Positions 9,096-18,047 of a DNA stretch of 33,053 bases are shown piece after piece. Numbering within the stretch: position 1 is the stretch's first letter; the number at the start of each line of letters is the position of its first letter. The position numbers and the translations under genes are program-made. Below the pieces are notes generated by a model that saw only the letters and a program-made list of their open reading frames with translations, did no database searches and was not told the DNA's origin. The stretch comes from an uncultured Bacteroidales bacterium (GTDB taxonomy: Bacteria > Bacteroidota > Bacteroidia > Bacteroidales > P3): the NCBI GenBank assembly GCA_947306225.1, contig CAMZFW010000006.1:1-33053 (forward strand), written 5' to 3'.

Positions 9096-10952
9096 ATGAA
9101 TAATATAGCCAAAATATCCATTGCCATCGTCGCCACATTGGCCTTTATTCCTGTGACCAAGGCGCAGTCGGACAGCAACGTGTACAATGAGCGTGTGGTT
9201 GTCACCAGCCGTTACAAACCTGTGGTCGAGGAGACGCAGAAGATAAACGTCGCACCCACCATCACCGACACGGTGTCGACCCTGTCGAAGTCGTTAACAT
9301 ACGATATCTCCACCCGTCGACTCACGTCGCTCTACGAGCCGTCGCGCATCAAGGCGGCACGTATCATCGGCGAACCTGCCACCAAGCTCTACAATAACTA
9401 CCTCAAGCTGGGTTTCGGAAACTATCTGTCGCCATTGGCGGAGGTGTATTTCAACTCGTTGCGCAATCCTGACAAGACCTACGGCATTCGCGCTACCCAT
9501 CACTCCTCGTGGGGCACGATAGGCAGGCCCGACAAGGAAAAGCCCTCGCCCGACTACTATGGGCAGGCACCTTTCTCGCTCACCGACATTACCGCCTTCG
9601 GCAAACTAATCACCAAGAGCCACCACCAGTTGAGTGCCGACATTGGCTATCAGAACGATTTCAACCGTTACTACGGCTTCAGCGACAGCACTCTGTATAG
9701 TGTCATGGGACTGATTCGCGATTCGGTGAAGAAGCCATCCTATCGCGCTGTTTATAATACAGTATCGGCCAATGTCGGTCTTAAGACGTTGAACACGGAT
9801 GTTCGCGCCCTTGGCTACGAGGCGAATGTGAACGTCACCGATTTGTTTGCCTCCTATAATCAGAATGAGTTCAACATCAACTTCGACGGCAATATGCACT
9901 ATGGCTTCACCATTGCTCAGAAGCACAAGGCGATAGCCTATCTGCACCTTACCTACAACGGCTATATCAACAACTACGACCCCACCGAGCTGCCCTTTGG
10001 AGCAGATTCTAGCCTATTGGCAGTACTGCCCGACCCAGACCAGCCGACCATTGTTTCCCCACTCCGCAGCCACTCCTATCTGGGACTCTACAAGGCGAAT
10101 CCCTATATCGACTTCATCTTCTCAGGCTTCCAAATCCATGCTGGCGCGGTGGTCATGCTCGACGGCTATAACCATCCCGGTAGCGGCAAGGTGCATGTCT
10201 ATCCCGATGCCACGGTCAGCAAATCATTCTTTAACGAACTCCTCAACGCGACTCTTGAGGCCAGGGGCAACATGGATGCCAACAGTTGGAACTATATCCG
10301 CACCGTCAACCCCTACATTGCTCCTAACAGCCTTGTGCGGGCCACCAGCCATTTGGACCTCGCTGCCAAGGTACGCCTCAATCTCAGCAAGAAGATTGAT
10401 ATCAACCTCTACGGCATATATAGCAATCTGAACGACGACCTCTCCTTCCGTCTTGACAACAGGTATCACCTCAACAATGTGTTTACTCCCATCTACGACA
10501 GCCTGACCCGCATCAAGTTGGGTGGCAACTTTGTGTTCCTCAATGATGAGATGCTACGCCTCGAAGCCAAAGGTAACTACTACATCTATCGCAACAAGAG
10601 AACGCAGCTTGTCGGCTGCGTATGGAGGGAACTTCCGCTCTACTATCGTCCCGATTTTGATGCAGGCGTCTGTGCCACGGTCAACTATCACGACAAGATT
10701 ATTGGGCGGCTAGAGTTTCAGCTTCTCGGTCGCACCTATGCCACAGCCCCAGCCTTCGACGGCTCTGCATCAACGTATCACCTCCCCATGCGCTATGGGC
10801 TGAATATGGAAGTCGAATACCGCCACAACAAGGCACTCAGCTTCTTCCTCAAGGCTGATAATCTGCTCTTCCAGCGTTACTACTATTGGCAGAACTATCC
10901 CAGCTATCGCGGCCTGTTCCTGCTGGGGCTGACCTACACAATACCGAATTGA
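9096..10952 (+). CDS. Outer-membrane beta-barrel protein (TonB-dependent-receptor-like barrel, no plug seen)
   Basis: Signal peptide; YLKLGFGNYLSPLAEVYFNS..., alternating amphipathic strands, C-terminal FLKADNLLFQRYYYWQNYPSYRGLFLLGLTYTIPN; 27 nt after the TPR gene. Confidence 0.75.
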   Translation: MNNIAKISIAIVATLAFIPVTKAQSDSNVYNERVVVTSRYKPVVEETQKINVAPTITDTVSTLSKSLTYDISTRRLTSLYEPSRIKAARIIGEPATKLYNNYLKLGFGNYLSPLAEVYFNSLRNPDKTYGIRATHHSSWGTIGRPDKEKPSPDYYGQAPFSLTDITAFGKLITKSHHQLSADIGYQNDFNRYYGFSDSTLYSVMGLIRDSVKKPSYRAVYNTVSANVGLKTLNTDVRALGYEANVNVTDLFASYNQNEFNINFDGNMHYGFTIAQKHKAIAYLHLTYNGYINNYDPTELPFGADSSLLAVLPDPDQPTIVSPLRSHSYLGLYKANPYIDFIFSGFQIHAGAVVMLDGYNHPGSGKVHVYPDATVSKSFFNELLNATLEARGNMDANSWNYIRTVNPYIAPNSLVRATSHLDLAAKVRLNLSKKIDINLYGIYSNLNDDLSFRLDNRYHLNNVFTPIYDSLTRIKLGGNFVFLNDEMLRLEAKGNYYIYRNKRTQLVGCVWRELPLYYRPDFDAGVCATVNYHDKIIGRLEFQLLGRTYATAPAFDGSASTYHLPMRYGLNMEVEYRHNKALSFFLKADNLLFQRYYYWQNYPSYRGLFLLGLTYTIPN

Positions 10953-10959
10953 TAATTTG

Positions 10960-11031
10960 TCGGACGGGTCGGACTAGTCGGATGTGTCTGATTGGTCTGA
11001 TAAGCCTGATTGGTCTGATTAATCCGACATG
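10960..11031 (+). repeat. 9-bp tandem array, locus 2 (8 units, 72 bp)
   Basis: TCGGACGGG TCGGACTAG TCGGATGTG TCTGATTGG TCTGATAAG CCTGATTGG TCTGATTAA TCCGACATG; begins 8 nt after the stop at 10950-10952. Confidence 0.85.
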
Positions 11032-11045
11032 ATGCCCCTTTCACT

Positions 11046-12398
11046 ATGACCTACCAAGAGACCCTAGATTACCTGTTTAACAGCCTACCCATGTACCACC
11101 GCATAGGGCAGGCAGCCTATAAGGCAGACATTACCAACACCATCGAGCTGATGCGGCACCTTGGCAACCCCGAACGCAAGTTTCGCAGCATCCATGTGGC
11201 GGGTACCAATGGCAAAGGCTCAGTCTCCCACATGCTTGCTTCTGTCCTTATGCAGGCGGGCTACAAAGTGGGGCTTTATACCTCACCTCATTTGGTGGAC
11301 TTCCGTGAACGCATCCGCATCAATGGGCAGATGATACCCCAACCATGTGTTACCGACTTTGTCGAGCAGCACCGTGACTTTATGCAGACGCTGCATCTCA
11401 GCTTCTTTGAAATGACCGTTGGGCTGGCATTCGACTATTTTGCAACTGAAAAGGTCGACGTGGCGGTTGTAGAGGTGGGAATGGGAGGACGGCTCGACAG
11501 TACTAATGTCATCAACCCCGACCTTTGCGTCATCACCAACATCGGCTTCGACCACACTCAGTTCCTTGGCGACACACTGCCTAAGATAGCCGCCGAAAAG
11601 GCGGGCATTATTAAGCCTCACGTACCTGTGGTGATAGGGGAAACCCATCCCGAAACAAGACACGTTTTCGAGCAGCGAGCTGCAGAGCTACAGGCTCCCA
11701 TCTCCTTTGCCGACGACAATTACCGAATCATACCCATTGATAAACAAGCGTCTCAGGCAGATGGCCTCACTTTTCCATTGTTAGACTTTAAAGTGGAGGC
11801 ATCCAATTTTCAATTTTCAACTTTCAATTCTCAATTAACCTGTCCCCTCTCGGGCAGTTACCAACTTAAGAACCTTGCCACCCTGTTTCAGGCTCTTTGG
11901 CTATTGCCCTCTGTAGGCTATCATATTACTGAAGATAACGTCCGTGACGGCATTGCCCGTGTGGTACAGGACACTGGTCTGCACGGACGTTGGGAGAAGA
12001 TGGACGAGCACCCACTCACCATCTGCGAGACGGCTCACAATGCCGACGGCGTGGCGGCAATGCTGCACAAACTATCAGAAATACCCTACCGCCATCTGCA
12101 CCTCATATATGGCTGTGTCAACGACAAGGACTTCCGCAGCATCCTCCGTATGCTTCCGCACGAGCGCACCACCTACTATTACTCGCAGCCCAGTGTCCCA
12201 CGCGCCCTGCCAGTCAGACAACTCGCCGCCGCTGCTGCCGACCTAGGCATGGTGGGTGAGACTTTCCCACAAGTGGCAGGTGCTATTAGCGCTGCCCGTC
12301 ATGCGGCTGACGTACAACGCGATTTGGTGTTGGTGACAGGTAGTATTTTCCTTGTTGCTGACGCTGTAGCGTTATACCACAGTGCCGACAAGGACTAG
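11046..12398 (+). CDS. folC: Bifunctional folylpolyglutamate synthase/dihydrofolate synthase
   Basis: HVAGTNGKGSVSHMLASVLMQAGYKVGLYTSPHLVDFRERIRING; VVEVGMGGRLDSTNVI; LSGSYQLKNL; HLIYGCVNDKD. Confidence 0.96.
   Translation: MTYQETLDYLFNSLPMYHRIGQAAYKADITNTIELMRHLGNPERKFRSIHVAGTNGKGSVSHMLASVLMQAGYKVGLYTSPHLVDFRERIRINGQMIPQPCVTDFVEQHRDFMQTLHLSFFEMTVGLAFDYFATEKVDVAVVEVGMGGRLDSTNVINPDLCVITNIGFDHTQFLGDTLPKIAAEKAGIIKPHVPVVIGETHPETRHVFEQRAAELQAPISFADDNYRIIPIDKQASQADGLTFPLLDFKVEASNFQFSTFNSQLTCPLSGSYQLKNLATLFQALWLLPSVGYHITEDNVRDGIARVVQDTGLHGRWEKMDEHPLTICETAHNADGVAAMLHKLSEIPYRHLHLIYGCVNDKDFRSILRMLPHERTTYYYSQPSVPRALPVRQLAAAAADLGMVGETFPQVAGAISAARHAADVQRDLVLVTGSIFLVADAVALYHSADKD
11804..11840 (+). repeat. 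In-frame intragenic copy of the dispersed TCAATTTT-type repeat, inside folC
   Basis: CAATTTTCAATTTTCAACTTTCAATTCTCAATTAACC; the first 26 bp are identical to 30961-30986. Confidence 0.85.
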
Positions 12399-12440
12399 GC
12401 TGGCAGTTTCGTCTTTCCTCCCTCCTGTTGCCGATGTTTT

Positions 12441-12546
12441 CCCAATGCTTATCCGATGGTGTAGTATCGGAAAACCACCTGCTATTCGGTAGAAAGCGGT
12501 AGAATGAAGTAGAATGCAGTAGGAATCGGTAAGATGCCGTAACAGA
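12441..12546 (+). repeat. Dispersed intergenic element, copy 3 (divergent): CCGAT-N8-ATCGG hairpin 12453-12470 plus 6 decamer units 12487-12546
   Basis: TTATCCGAT block shared with copies 1 and 2; CGGTAGAAAG CGGTAGAATG AAGTAGAATG CAGTAGGAAT CGGTAAGATG CCGTAACAGA. Confidence 0.8.
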
Positions 12547-12561
12547 TAGAATAAAAATGTG

Positions 12562-12569
12562 TACTTTTG
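12562..12569 (+). promoter_or_regulatory. Orphan -7 box (TACTTTTG) after decamer array copy 3
   Basis: GTGTACTTTTGCACACGG; no + strand CDS follows before the terminator at 12673. Confidence 0.4.
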
Positions 12570-12672
12570 CACACGGATTTAGAAAAAGTGTGTATATTTG
12601 GAAAAAAAATATAGGGTAATGGATATAGTAAATTTGTCATAAACCCTATTGGCCGATTTGGGTTAAATAAAA

Positions 12673-12710
12673 CAAGAGGGTGTCTCAATTATGCTTGGGA
12701 CACCCTCTTG
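12673..12710 (-). terminator. Rho-independent terminator for the lipoprotein gene (- strand)
   Basis: CAAGAGGGTGTC-N14-GACACCCTCTTG, 12-bp stem; minus-strand reading continues TTTTATTT. Confidence 0.85.
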
Positions 12711-12740
12711 ATATGGGGTGGAAAAACCACTTTGTTGGCT

Positions 12741-13196
12741 CTATTGTTGTGCCGAGCCGAGGGCTTGCAGCAGTTGGATGATGGCGGTGGCGGTGCCGAC
12801 GCTGTTGGTGATGGTGGCAGCGTTGACGTTGAGACCCGTCAAGTTGTTCATAGTGTTGATAATGCCGTTGACATTAGCGGCGGTGATGAGGCCTGCTCCA
12901 GCAGCGACCATGCCCGAAGCAAAGGCTTTCTTGTAATTGGCATCGGCCTGATTGTTGCGGAAGTTGGTGTAGGCAGTGGCAAGGCTGAGGGCAGCGGTGA
13001 GGTCGGCGGGGTTGCCCAGATTGACAGTGCCGGTGCTACGATACGAGTTGTAGAGCGAAATAATGGATGCACCTGCCGCACGACCGTTATCCTTGGCTGC
13101 CGAAGAGACGGAACCGCTGGCACCGCCAAAGGTCGAGCCACAGGAACTGAATGCCAATGTGGCAAGACACATCATAATGATACTTAATCTCTTCAT
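12741..13196 (-). CDS. Small lipoprotein of unknown function
   Basis: MKRLSIIMMCLATLAFSSCGSTFGG lipobox (SSC|G); Ala/Asn/Gly-rich, hydrophobic body. Confidence 0.8.
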   Translation of the reverse strand: MKRLSIIMMCLATLAFSSCGSTFGGASGSVSSAAKDNGRAAGASIISLYNSYRSTGTVNLGNPADLTAALSLATAYTNFRNNQADANYKKAFASGMVAAGAGLITAANVNGIINTMNNLTGLNVNAATITNSVGTATAIIQLLQALGSAQQ

Positions 13197-13234
13197 AATG
13201 GTTAATATTGTTGGATTTGTTATTTTTTGTGCTG

Positions 13235-13242
13235 CAAAGATA
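13235..13242 (-). promoter_or_regulatory. -7 box (TATCTTTG) for the lipoprotein gene
   Basis: CAAAGATA on + strand followed by TGCAGC on the - strand. Confidence 0.5.
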
Positions 13243-13272
13243 CATTTTTTTTTTCAATTCGGAAAAAAATTG

Positions 13273-13280
13273 TACATTTG
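13273..13280 (+). promoter_or_regulatory. -7 box (TACATTTG) upstream of P5C dehydrogenase
   Basis: AATTGTACATTTGCAAAT; TAnnTTTG consensus. Confidence 0.55.
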
Positions 13281-13332
13281 CAAATTGTTTTTTGGAATCA
13301 ATTATAATTAAATACTAAAGTACTACATTCTT

Positions 13333-14967
13333 ATGAACAACACCCTTTTTTCATTTCCGAAGCCTGAGAACGAACCTGTTCTTGGCTACAAACCCGGCAG
13401 TCCCGAACGTAAGGAAATCCGCAAAGCCCTTGATGAGCTGTATAACATGGTGACCGACATCCCCGCCATAATTGGTGGCAAGGAGGTGCGTACCGCTGAG
13501 ACGGGCACCATTGTGATGCCTACTGAGAGCCACCATGTGCTGGCCAAATATTACAAGGTCGGTGAAAAGGAGGTGCAGATGGCTATCGACGCAGCCATGA
13601 AGGCTCATGAGGAATGGGCTAACACGCCTTGGCTGGACCGTGCCAGCGTGATGCTGAAGATTGCCACGCTGATTAGCGGCAAGTACCGTTGGCTTATCAA
13701 TGCCGCCACGATGCTGGGTCAGGGCAAGACCACCATGCAGGCTGAGATTGACTCGGCATGCGAACTGGTGGACTTCCTGCGCTATAATGCCTATTATGCT
13801 TCGCAGATATACAGCGACCAGCCCTGCAGCGACAAGGGTACGCTGAACTATGTGACCTACCGCCCGATGGAAGGCTTTGTGTTTGCCATCACCCCGTTCA
13901 ACTTCACCTCTATCGCCAGCAACCTGTGCCTGTCGCCAGTGCTGATGGGTAATGTGTGTATCTGGAAGCCCAGCACCACCGCCATGCTCTCCAACTTCCT
14001 GCTGATGAAGATTTACAAGGAAGCGGGTCTGCCCGACGGCGTGGTGAACTTCCTGCCCGGCAGCGGCTCGCTGATTGGCAAAGTGGCATTCGCCGACAAG
14101 AACCTCTGTGGCGTCCACTTCACTGGGTCTACCGGTACGTTCAACAGCTTCTGGAAGTCGATTGGCGACAACATTGCCAACTATCGTACCTATCCTAAGA
14201 TTGTTGGTGAGACGGGCGGTAAGGACTTTATCTTTGCCCATACCTCTGCCAATGCCGACCAAGTGGCTACTGCCATTGTGCGTGGTGCCTTCGAGTTCCA
14301 GGGTCAGAAGTGCTCGGCAGCTAGCCGCGCGTATGTGCCTGCCAGCCTGTGGCCCGAAGTGAAGCGCATTGTGGGCGAGATGCTGAAGGAGATAAAGGTG
14401 GGCGATGTGCGCGACTTCAGCGCATTCGTCAATGCCGTTATCGACGAGGCTTCGTTCGACAACTGCATGCGCTATATCGAACATGCCAAACAGAGCCCCG
14501 ACGCGGAAATCGTGTTCGGCGGCACGGGCGACAAGAGCCAAGGATGGTTCATCCAGCCCACGGTAATCCTTGCCAAAGACCCGAAGTACAAATCAATGTG
14601 CGAAGAGATTTTCGGACCTATCATCACTATCTATGTGTATGATGATGACAAGTACGAGGAGACGCTGCATCTCTGCGACGAGACTTCGCCTTACGCCCTC
14701 ACGGGTGCCATCTTCGCCAACTGCCGCAAGGCGTTGCGCAAAGGCGCGGAGATTCTGAAGTATGCCGCGGGCAATATCTATTATAACGATAAGCCCACAG
14801 GAGCCGTAGTGGGTCAGCAGCCCTTCGGCGGTGCACGTGCTAGCGGCACCAACGACAAGGCGGGTTCGTACTTGAACCTTATCCGCTGGACCAGTCCGCA
14901 GGCCATCAAGGAGACCTTCGACCCGGCTCATGACTACAAGTATCCTTTCATCAGCGACGCTGAATAA
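13333..14967 (+). CDS. pruA: L-glutamate gamma-semialdehyde (delta-1-pyrroline-5-carboxylate) dehydrogenase
   Basis: ALDH superfamily: GFVFAITPFNFTSIASNL, VHFTGSTGTF, VGETGGKDFIFAH, FEFQGQKCSAASRAYVP, CEEIFGPIITIYVYDD, QQPFGGARASGTNDKAG. Confidence 0.94.
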   Translation: MNNTLFSFPKPENEPVLGYKPGSPERKEIRKALDELYNMVTDIPAIIGGKEVRTAETGTIVMPTESHHVLAKYYKVGEKEVQMAIDAAMKAHEEWANTPWLDRASVMLKIATLISGKYRWLINAATMLGQGKTTMQAEIDSACELVDFLRYNAYYASQIYSDQPCSDKGTLNYVTYRPMEGFVFAITPFNFTSIASNLCLSPVLMGNVCIWKPSTTAMLSNFLLMKIYKEAGLPDGVVNFLPGSGSLIGKVAFADKNLCGVHFTGSTGTFNSFWKSIGDNIANYRTYPKIVGETGGKDFIFAHTSANADQVATAIVRGAFEFQGQKCSAASRAYVPASLWPEVKRIVGEMLKEIKVGDVRDFSAFVNAVIDEASFDNCMRYIEHAKQSPDAEIVFGGTGDKSQGWFIQPTVILAKDPKYKSMCEEIFGPIITIYVYDDDKYEETLHLCDETSPYALTGAIFANCRKALRKGAEILKYAAGNIYYNDKPTGAVVGQQPFGGARASGTNDKAGSYLNLIRWTSPQAIKETFDPAHDYKYPFISDAE

Positions 14968-14980
14968 TCATTCAACATAC

Positions 14981-15007
14981 GGGGCGCGAAGAGTTGCTTT
15001 GCGCCCC
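14981..15007 (+). terminator. Rho-independent terminator after pruA
   Basis: GGGGCGC-N13-GCGCCCC followed by ATTTTATTTTATT. Confidence 0.85.
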
Positions 15008-15022
15008 ATTTTATTTTATTGC

Positions 15023-15754
15023 ATGAATAAAAGACTCTTTCTATTACTTTTGCTTGTGGCTGCATTTGTGCCAATGATGGCACAGGAAGTCGAAGTACCC
15101 ACGCAGCTAGAGGAGCCTGCGGTCGAGCAGAATTGGCATTGGAGCGTGGGTGTGACGGGCGGCTTGGACCGCAACTATCATATCATTGACATGTCGTATA
15201 TGAGCGACTTTCGCTACACGAAATTTGCCGAGGGGAGCAGCTATGGCTTGCAACTCGGTTTCACGCCCGTGAACTGGCTTACCCTGCGTGTGGACGGGGT
15301 GATGCTGCAAAAGAACTACATTCGCAGTCATGTCGTCAGTGGCACCGCTACCTCGTTGCCAGACACGACATATAACAAATATCTGAATGTGCCTGTAGTG
15401 TTGATGCTCAATGTGGGCAAGACTGTGCGGCTACATGCCTTCGGAGGCGGATATTGGGGCCGATGGCTCGAAAGCAGGCGTACCGGTATCACGTACGGCA
15501 TGAATGGGTTGGAGTCTTACTCGGAAGAGGTGGATTTCAATTCGCCCGAATCGCAGGTACGCGACAATCGTACCGATATCGGGTTTGTATGGGGAGGTGG
15601 ACTGAGTGGCGTGATAAAGAAACGAATAGAAGTGGGTGTGGAGGCTCGGTGGTACTATGGTGTGAAGGATATCCAGAACGACTATATGGCACATCTCAAC
15701 CCCCGTTACAATACCACCTTTGTCGTACAGGGAGGATTAAGCTTCTGGTTCTAA
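15023..15754 (+). CDS. Outer membrane beta-barrel protein (OmpA/PorT-like fold)
   Basis: ATG at 15023 gives MNKRLFLLLLLVAAFVPMMAQEVEV signal peptide; beta-strand pattern; ends FVVQGGLSFWF. Confidence 0.75.
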   Translation: MNKRLFLLLLLVAAFVPMMAQEVEVPTQLEEPAVEQNWHWSVGVTGGLDRNYHIIDMSYMSDFRYTKFAEGSSYGLQLGFTPVNWLTLRVDGVMLQKNYIRSHVVSGTATSLPDTTYNKYLNVPVVLMLNVGKTVRLHAFGGGYWGRWLESRRTGITYGMNGLESYSEEVDFNSPESQVRDNRTDIGFVWGGGLSGVIKKRIEVGVEARWYYGVKDIQNDYMAHLNPRYNTTFVVQGGLSFWF

Positions 15755-15788
15755 GTTCACACTTATCAACAGCAAAACATTTGACAAT

Positions 15789-17138
15789 ATGAAGTATCCG
15801 TTATACAGAACAGCAATTCTTTCTTTAGTGGTGATGATATGTCTGACATCTTGTCGCAAAGAGTCGGAGGTGTCGGATCTGACGAACCCGAACAGCCGTA
15901 TATGCAAGACGTACACCCAGCAGTTTGAAGCGGTGTGGAACGGCATGAGTCAAGGCTATGTGTTTTGGGGACGTGACACGGTGGACTGGGATGCCCGTTA
16001 TGAGCAGTTCAAGCCTGTCTTCGAGGAGTTTGACTCACGCCCTGCCAACCGCCCTGTGTCGGCTGCTGAGTACAATTCCGCCTATCAGGGGCTGTTTGAA
16101 GGTCTTCTGGATCATCACCTGTATGGTATGTTCACTGTGCCGAGGGCTCAGTATGAAGCATTTGTCAGCCCGGGTAGGAATGACTATTATCATGACATGG
16201 ATTCATACACCCAAAGACGTGAAGAATTGAAGGTTTTGAGACAACGTCTAGACCTAGTGCCAAACTCATACTATGCCTATGACCCAGAGGACTATGGGTC
16301 GTTCTCCATTCCGGGCATGTATTGCGCCTTGATAAAACTGGTGACAAATAAAAATGTGGCGTATTTTCGGTTCACTAATTTCTATTTGTCGAATGTTCAC
16401 GAATATTACCCGGCTTTGGATCACGGCGAGTCGGTGCAGGAGCCGTTGCGTAAGTTCTATGGCCCCCGTTATTGGGAAGGCATCAGCAGCGAAGGCAGCT
16501 ATGCCAATGACCCGACAGTGGTCGGCATCATTATTGACTTACGTGGCAACGGTGGCGGAAGCACTGCTGATTTAGTGCCCTTTATGGGTTCGTTGACGCA
16601 GCGGTCGACATTAGTGGGCTACACCCGTGTGAAGGATGGCTATGGACGTTTGGACTACAGCCCTTGGTCGAAATTTGAGATAGGTTGCCCCCGTCTGCAT
16701 TTGGGCACAGAGAAGCCCATCGTGGTGCTTGCCGACATCAACTCTGTCAGTTGTGCCGAACTGGCGACGATGCTGATTAAGAATCTGCCCAATGGCACAT
16801 TCATAGGTGAACGCACCTACGGTGCCGTGGGAGCCCTGCTGCCTGATTCAGAACACCAACACGACCTTTTCTATAGTGGATGCTTTGGCGATTACGATTA
16901 CTACCAGTACGGAAGCAGTATATATAGGTATAAGGAAACATATCCCTACTATGTGTATACCAGCACCTACCACATGGTAGACTGTAACTATGACGATATT
17001 GAGGGGGTCGGCGTGCAGCCCGACATAGAGGTGAAATTCAACGGAAGTGCTCTTAGGGCTATTAACGGAAAGGATGTGCAACTCAATCGCGCGGTAGATT
17101 ACCTGCGAAAGGTGTGCATCTGGGATCAGAACAAGTAG
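15789..17138 (+). CDS. S41-family peptidase (C-terminal processing protease-like) lipoprotein
   Basis: Lipobox LTSC|RK; VVGIIIDLRGNGGGSTADLVPFMGSL; VVLADINSVSCAELATMLIKNLPNGTFIGERTYGA. Confidence 0.87.
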   Translation: MKYPLYRTAILSLVVMICLTSCRKESEVSDLTNPNSRICKTYTQQFEAVWNGMSQGYVFWGRDTVDWDARYEQFKPVFEEFDSRPANRPVSAAEYNSAYQGLFEGLLDHHLYGMFTVPRAQYEAFVSPGRNDYYHDMDSYTQRREELKVLRQRLDLVPNSYYAYDPEDYGSFSIPGMYCALIKLVTNKNVAYFRFTNFYLSNVHEYYPALDHGESVQEPLRKFYGPRYWEGISSEGSYANDPTVVGIIIDLRGNGGGSTADLVPFMGSLTQRSTLVGYTRVKDGYGRLDYSPWSKFEIGCPRLHLGTEKPIVVLADINSVSCAELATMLIKNLPNGTFIGERTYGAVGALLPDSEHQHDLFYSGCFGDYDYYQYGSSIYRYKETYPYYVYTSTYHMVDCNYDDIEGVGVQPDIEVKFNGSALRAINGKDVQLNRAVDYLRKVCIWDQNK

Positions 17139-17149
17139 CGTCGTTACCG

Positions 17150-18037
17150 CTAGTGCAAGCGGTCAAAGAGGAATTGTATTGCCTCGGTGTTACGTGGCAC
17201 CTGAAGGTCGATTAGGCTGCTCTCAATGGCTATTACCCGTCCGCTTTTCACGGCTTGAAGTTGGTTGTATGGTGCCATGCGGCAAAAAGCGGCACTGTCT
17301 TCCTTGCGGATGACGATATATTCGGGATTCTGCTGCATGAGTTTTTCCAAACTATAACTCCATCCGGAGATGTCTTCGGCAATATTTCGTCCACCAGCCA
17401 GACGGATGATGTCGTTTATGAACGAGTCGCCTCCGGCAGTGAAGTTGCCCGATGCCCCAAAGCCGACCACATAATAGACACTTTTGGGCTGTGCTGTGGT
17501 CTGCACGTCCAGTTGCTTTAGGCGGTCGCGAAGCAAAGCGTTGAGGCTGTCGGCAGCCTCTGTGCGACCGATGAGGCGGCCTATCTTGCTGATGTTCTCG
17601 TATAGGCCTTCGTAGCGTTGCTGCTCAATGACGCAGACTGTCGGCACGCCCATCTTCTCCATTTGGACGGTACTTTTCTTGGGTATCATAGAGCCGCTGA
17701 TGACTAGGTCGGGGTCGAGCGACACTATGCGCTCGATGTTCAAGTTACTGATTCCGCCTATACTGGTTATCTGCTTTGCTTCTGGGGGATAGACACAGAA
17801 GTCGGTGCGTCCCACCAGTAGGTCGGCTCCGCCAAGGGCAAAGATAATCTCGGTTACGGCCGGGGATGTGCTGACGATGCGCTGTGGGTGTAAAGGTATC
17901 TCGACAGCGCTTCCATAATCGTCGGTGTATGTGACAGTCTGCTGATTATTGCTTTCGGTGTCACTGGGTTGGTTGCAACCGACAAATAGTATAATTGCCA
18001 GTAGGAGGACTGGCAGGTATGCGGTATGTGCTTTCAT
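17150..18037 (-). CDS. Periplasmic-binding lipoprotein of ABC-type cobalamin/Fe3+-siderophore class (BtuF-like)
   Basis: ATG at 18037 gives MKAHTAYLPVLLLAIILFVGCNQPS lipobox; RIVSTSPAVTEIIFALGGADLLVGRTDFCVYPPEA; LDPDLVISGSMIPKKSTVQMEKMGVPTVCV; SFINDIIRLAGGRNIA. Confidence 0.87.
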   Translation of the reverse strand: MKAHTAYLPVLLLAIILFVGCNQPSDTESNNQQTVTYTDDYGSAVEIPLHPQRIVSTSPAVTEIIFALGGADLLVGRTDFCVYPPEAKQITSIGGISNLNIERIVSLDPDLVISGSMIPKKSTVQMEKMGVPTVCVIEQQRYEGLYENISKIGRLIGRTEAADSLNALLRDRLKQLDVQTTAQPKSVYYVVGFGASGNFTAGGDSFINDIIRLAGGRNIAEDISGWSYSLEKLMQQNPEYIVIRKEDSAAFCRMAPYNQLQAVKSGRVIAIESSLIDLQVPRNTEAIQFLFDRLH

Positions 18038-18047
18038 GACGGAAGGG

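Noticed and set aside
12673-12710. Inverted repeat as an IS terminal repeat
   Set aside because: Position just after the lipoprotein gene, GC-rich 12-bp stem and following T-tract on the minus strand fit an intrinsic terminator.
13351-14541. 396-aa minus-strand ORF opposite pruA
   Set aside because: Antisense shadow of an unambiguous ALDH gene caused by GC-biased codon use.
15865-15890. Possible third nonamer locus (TCGGAGGTG TCGGATCTG) in the S41 lipoprotein linker
   Set aside because: Only two units and explained by the Ser/Glu/Asp-rich linker after the lipobox (KESEVSDL); not enough to call a repeat.
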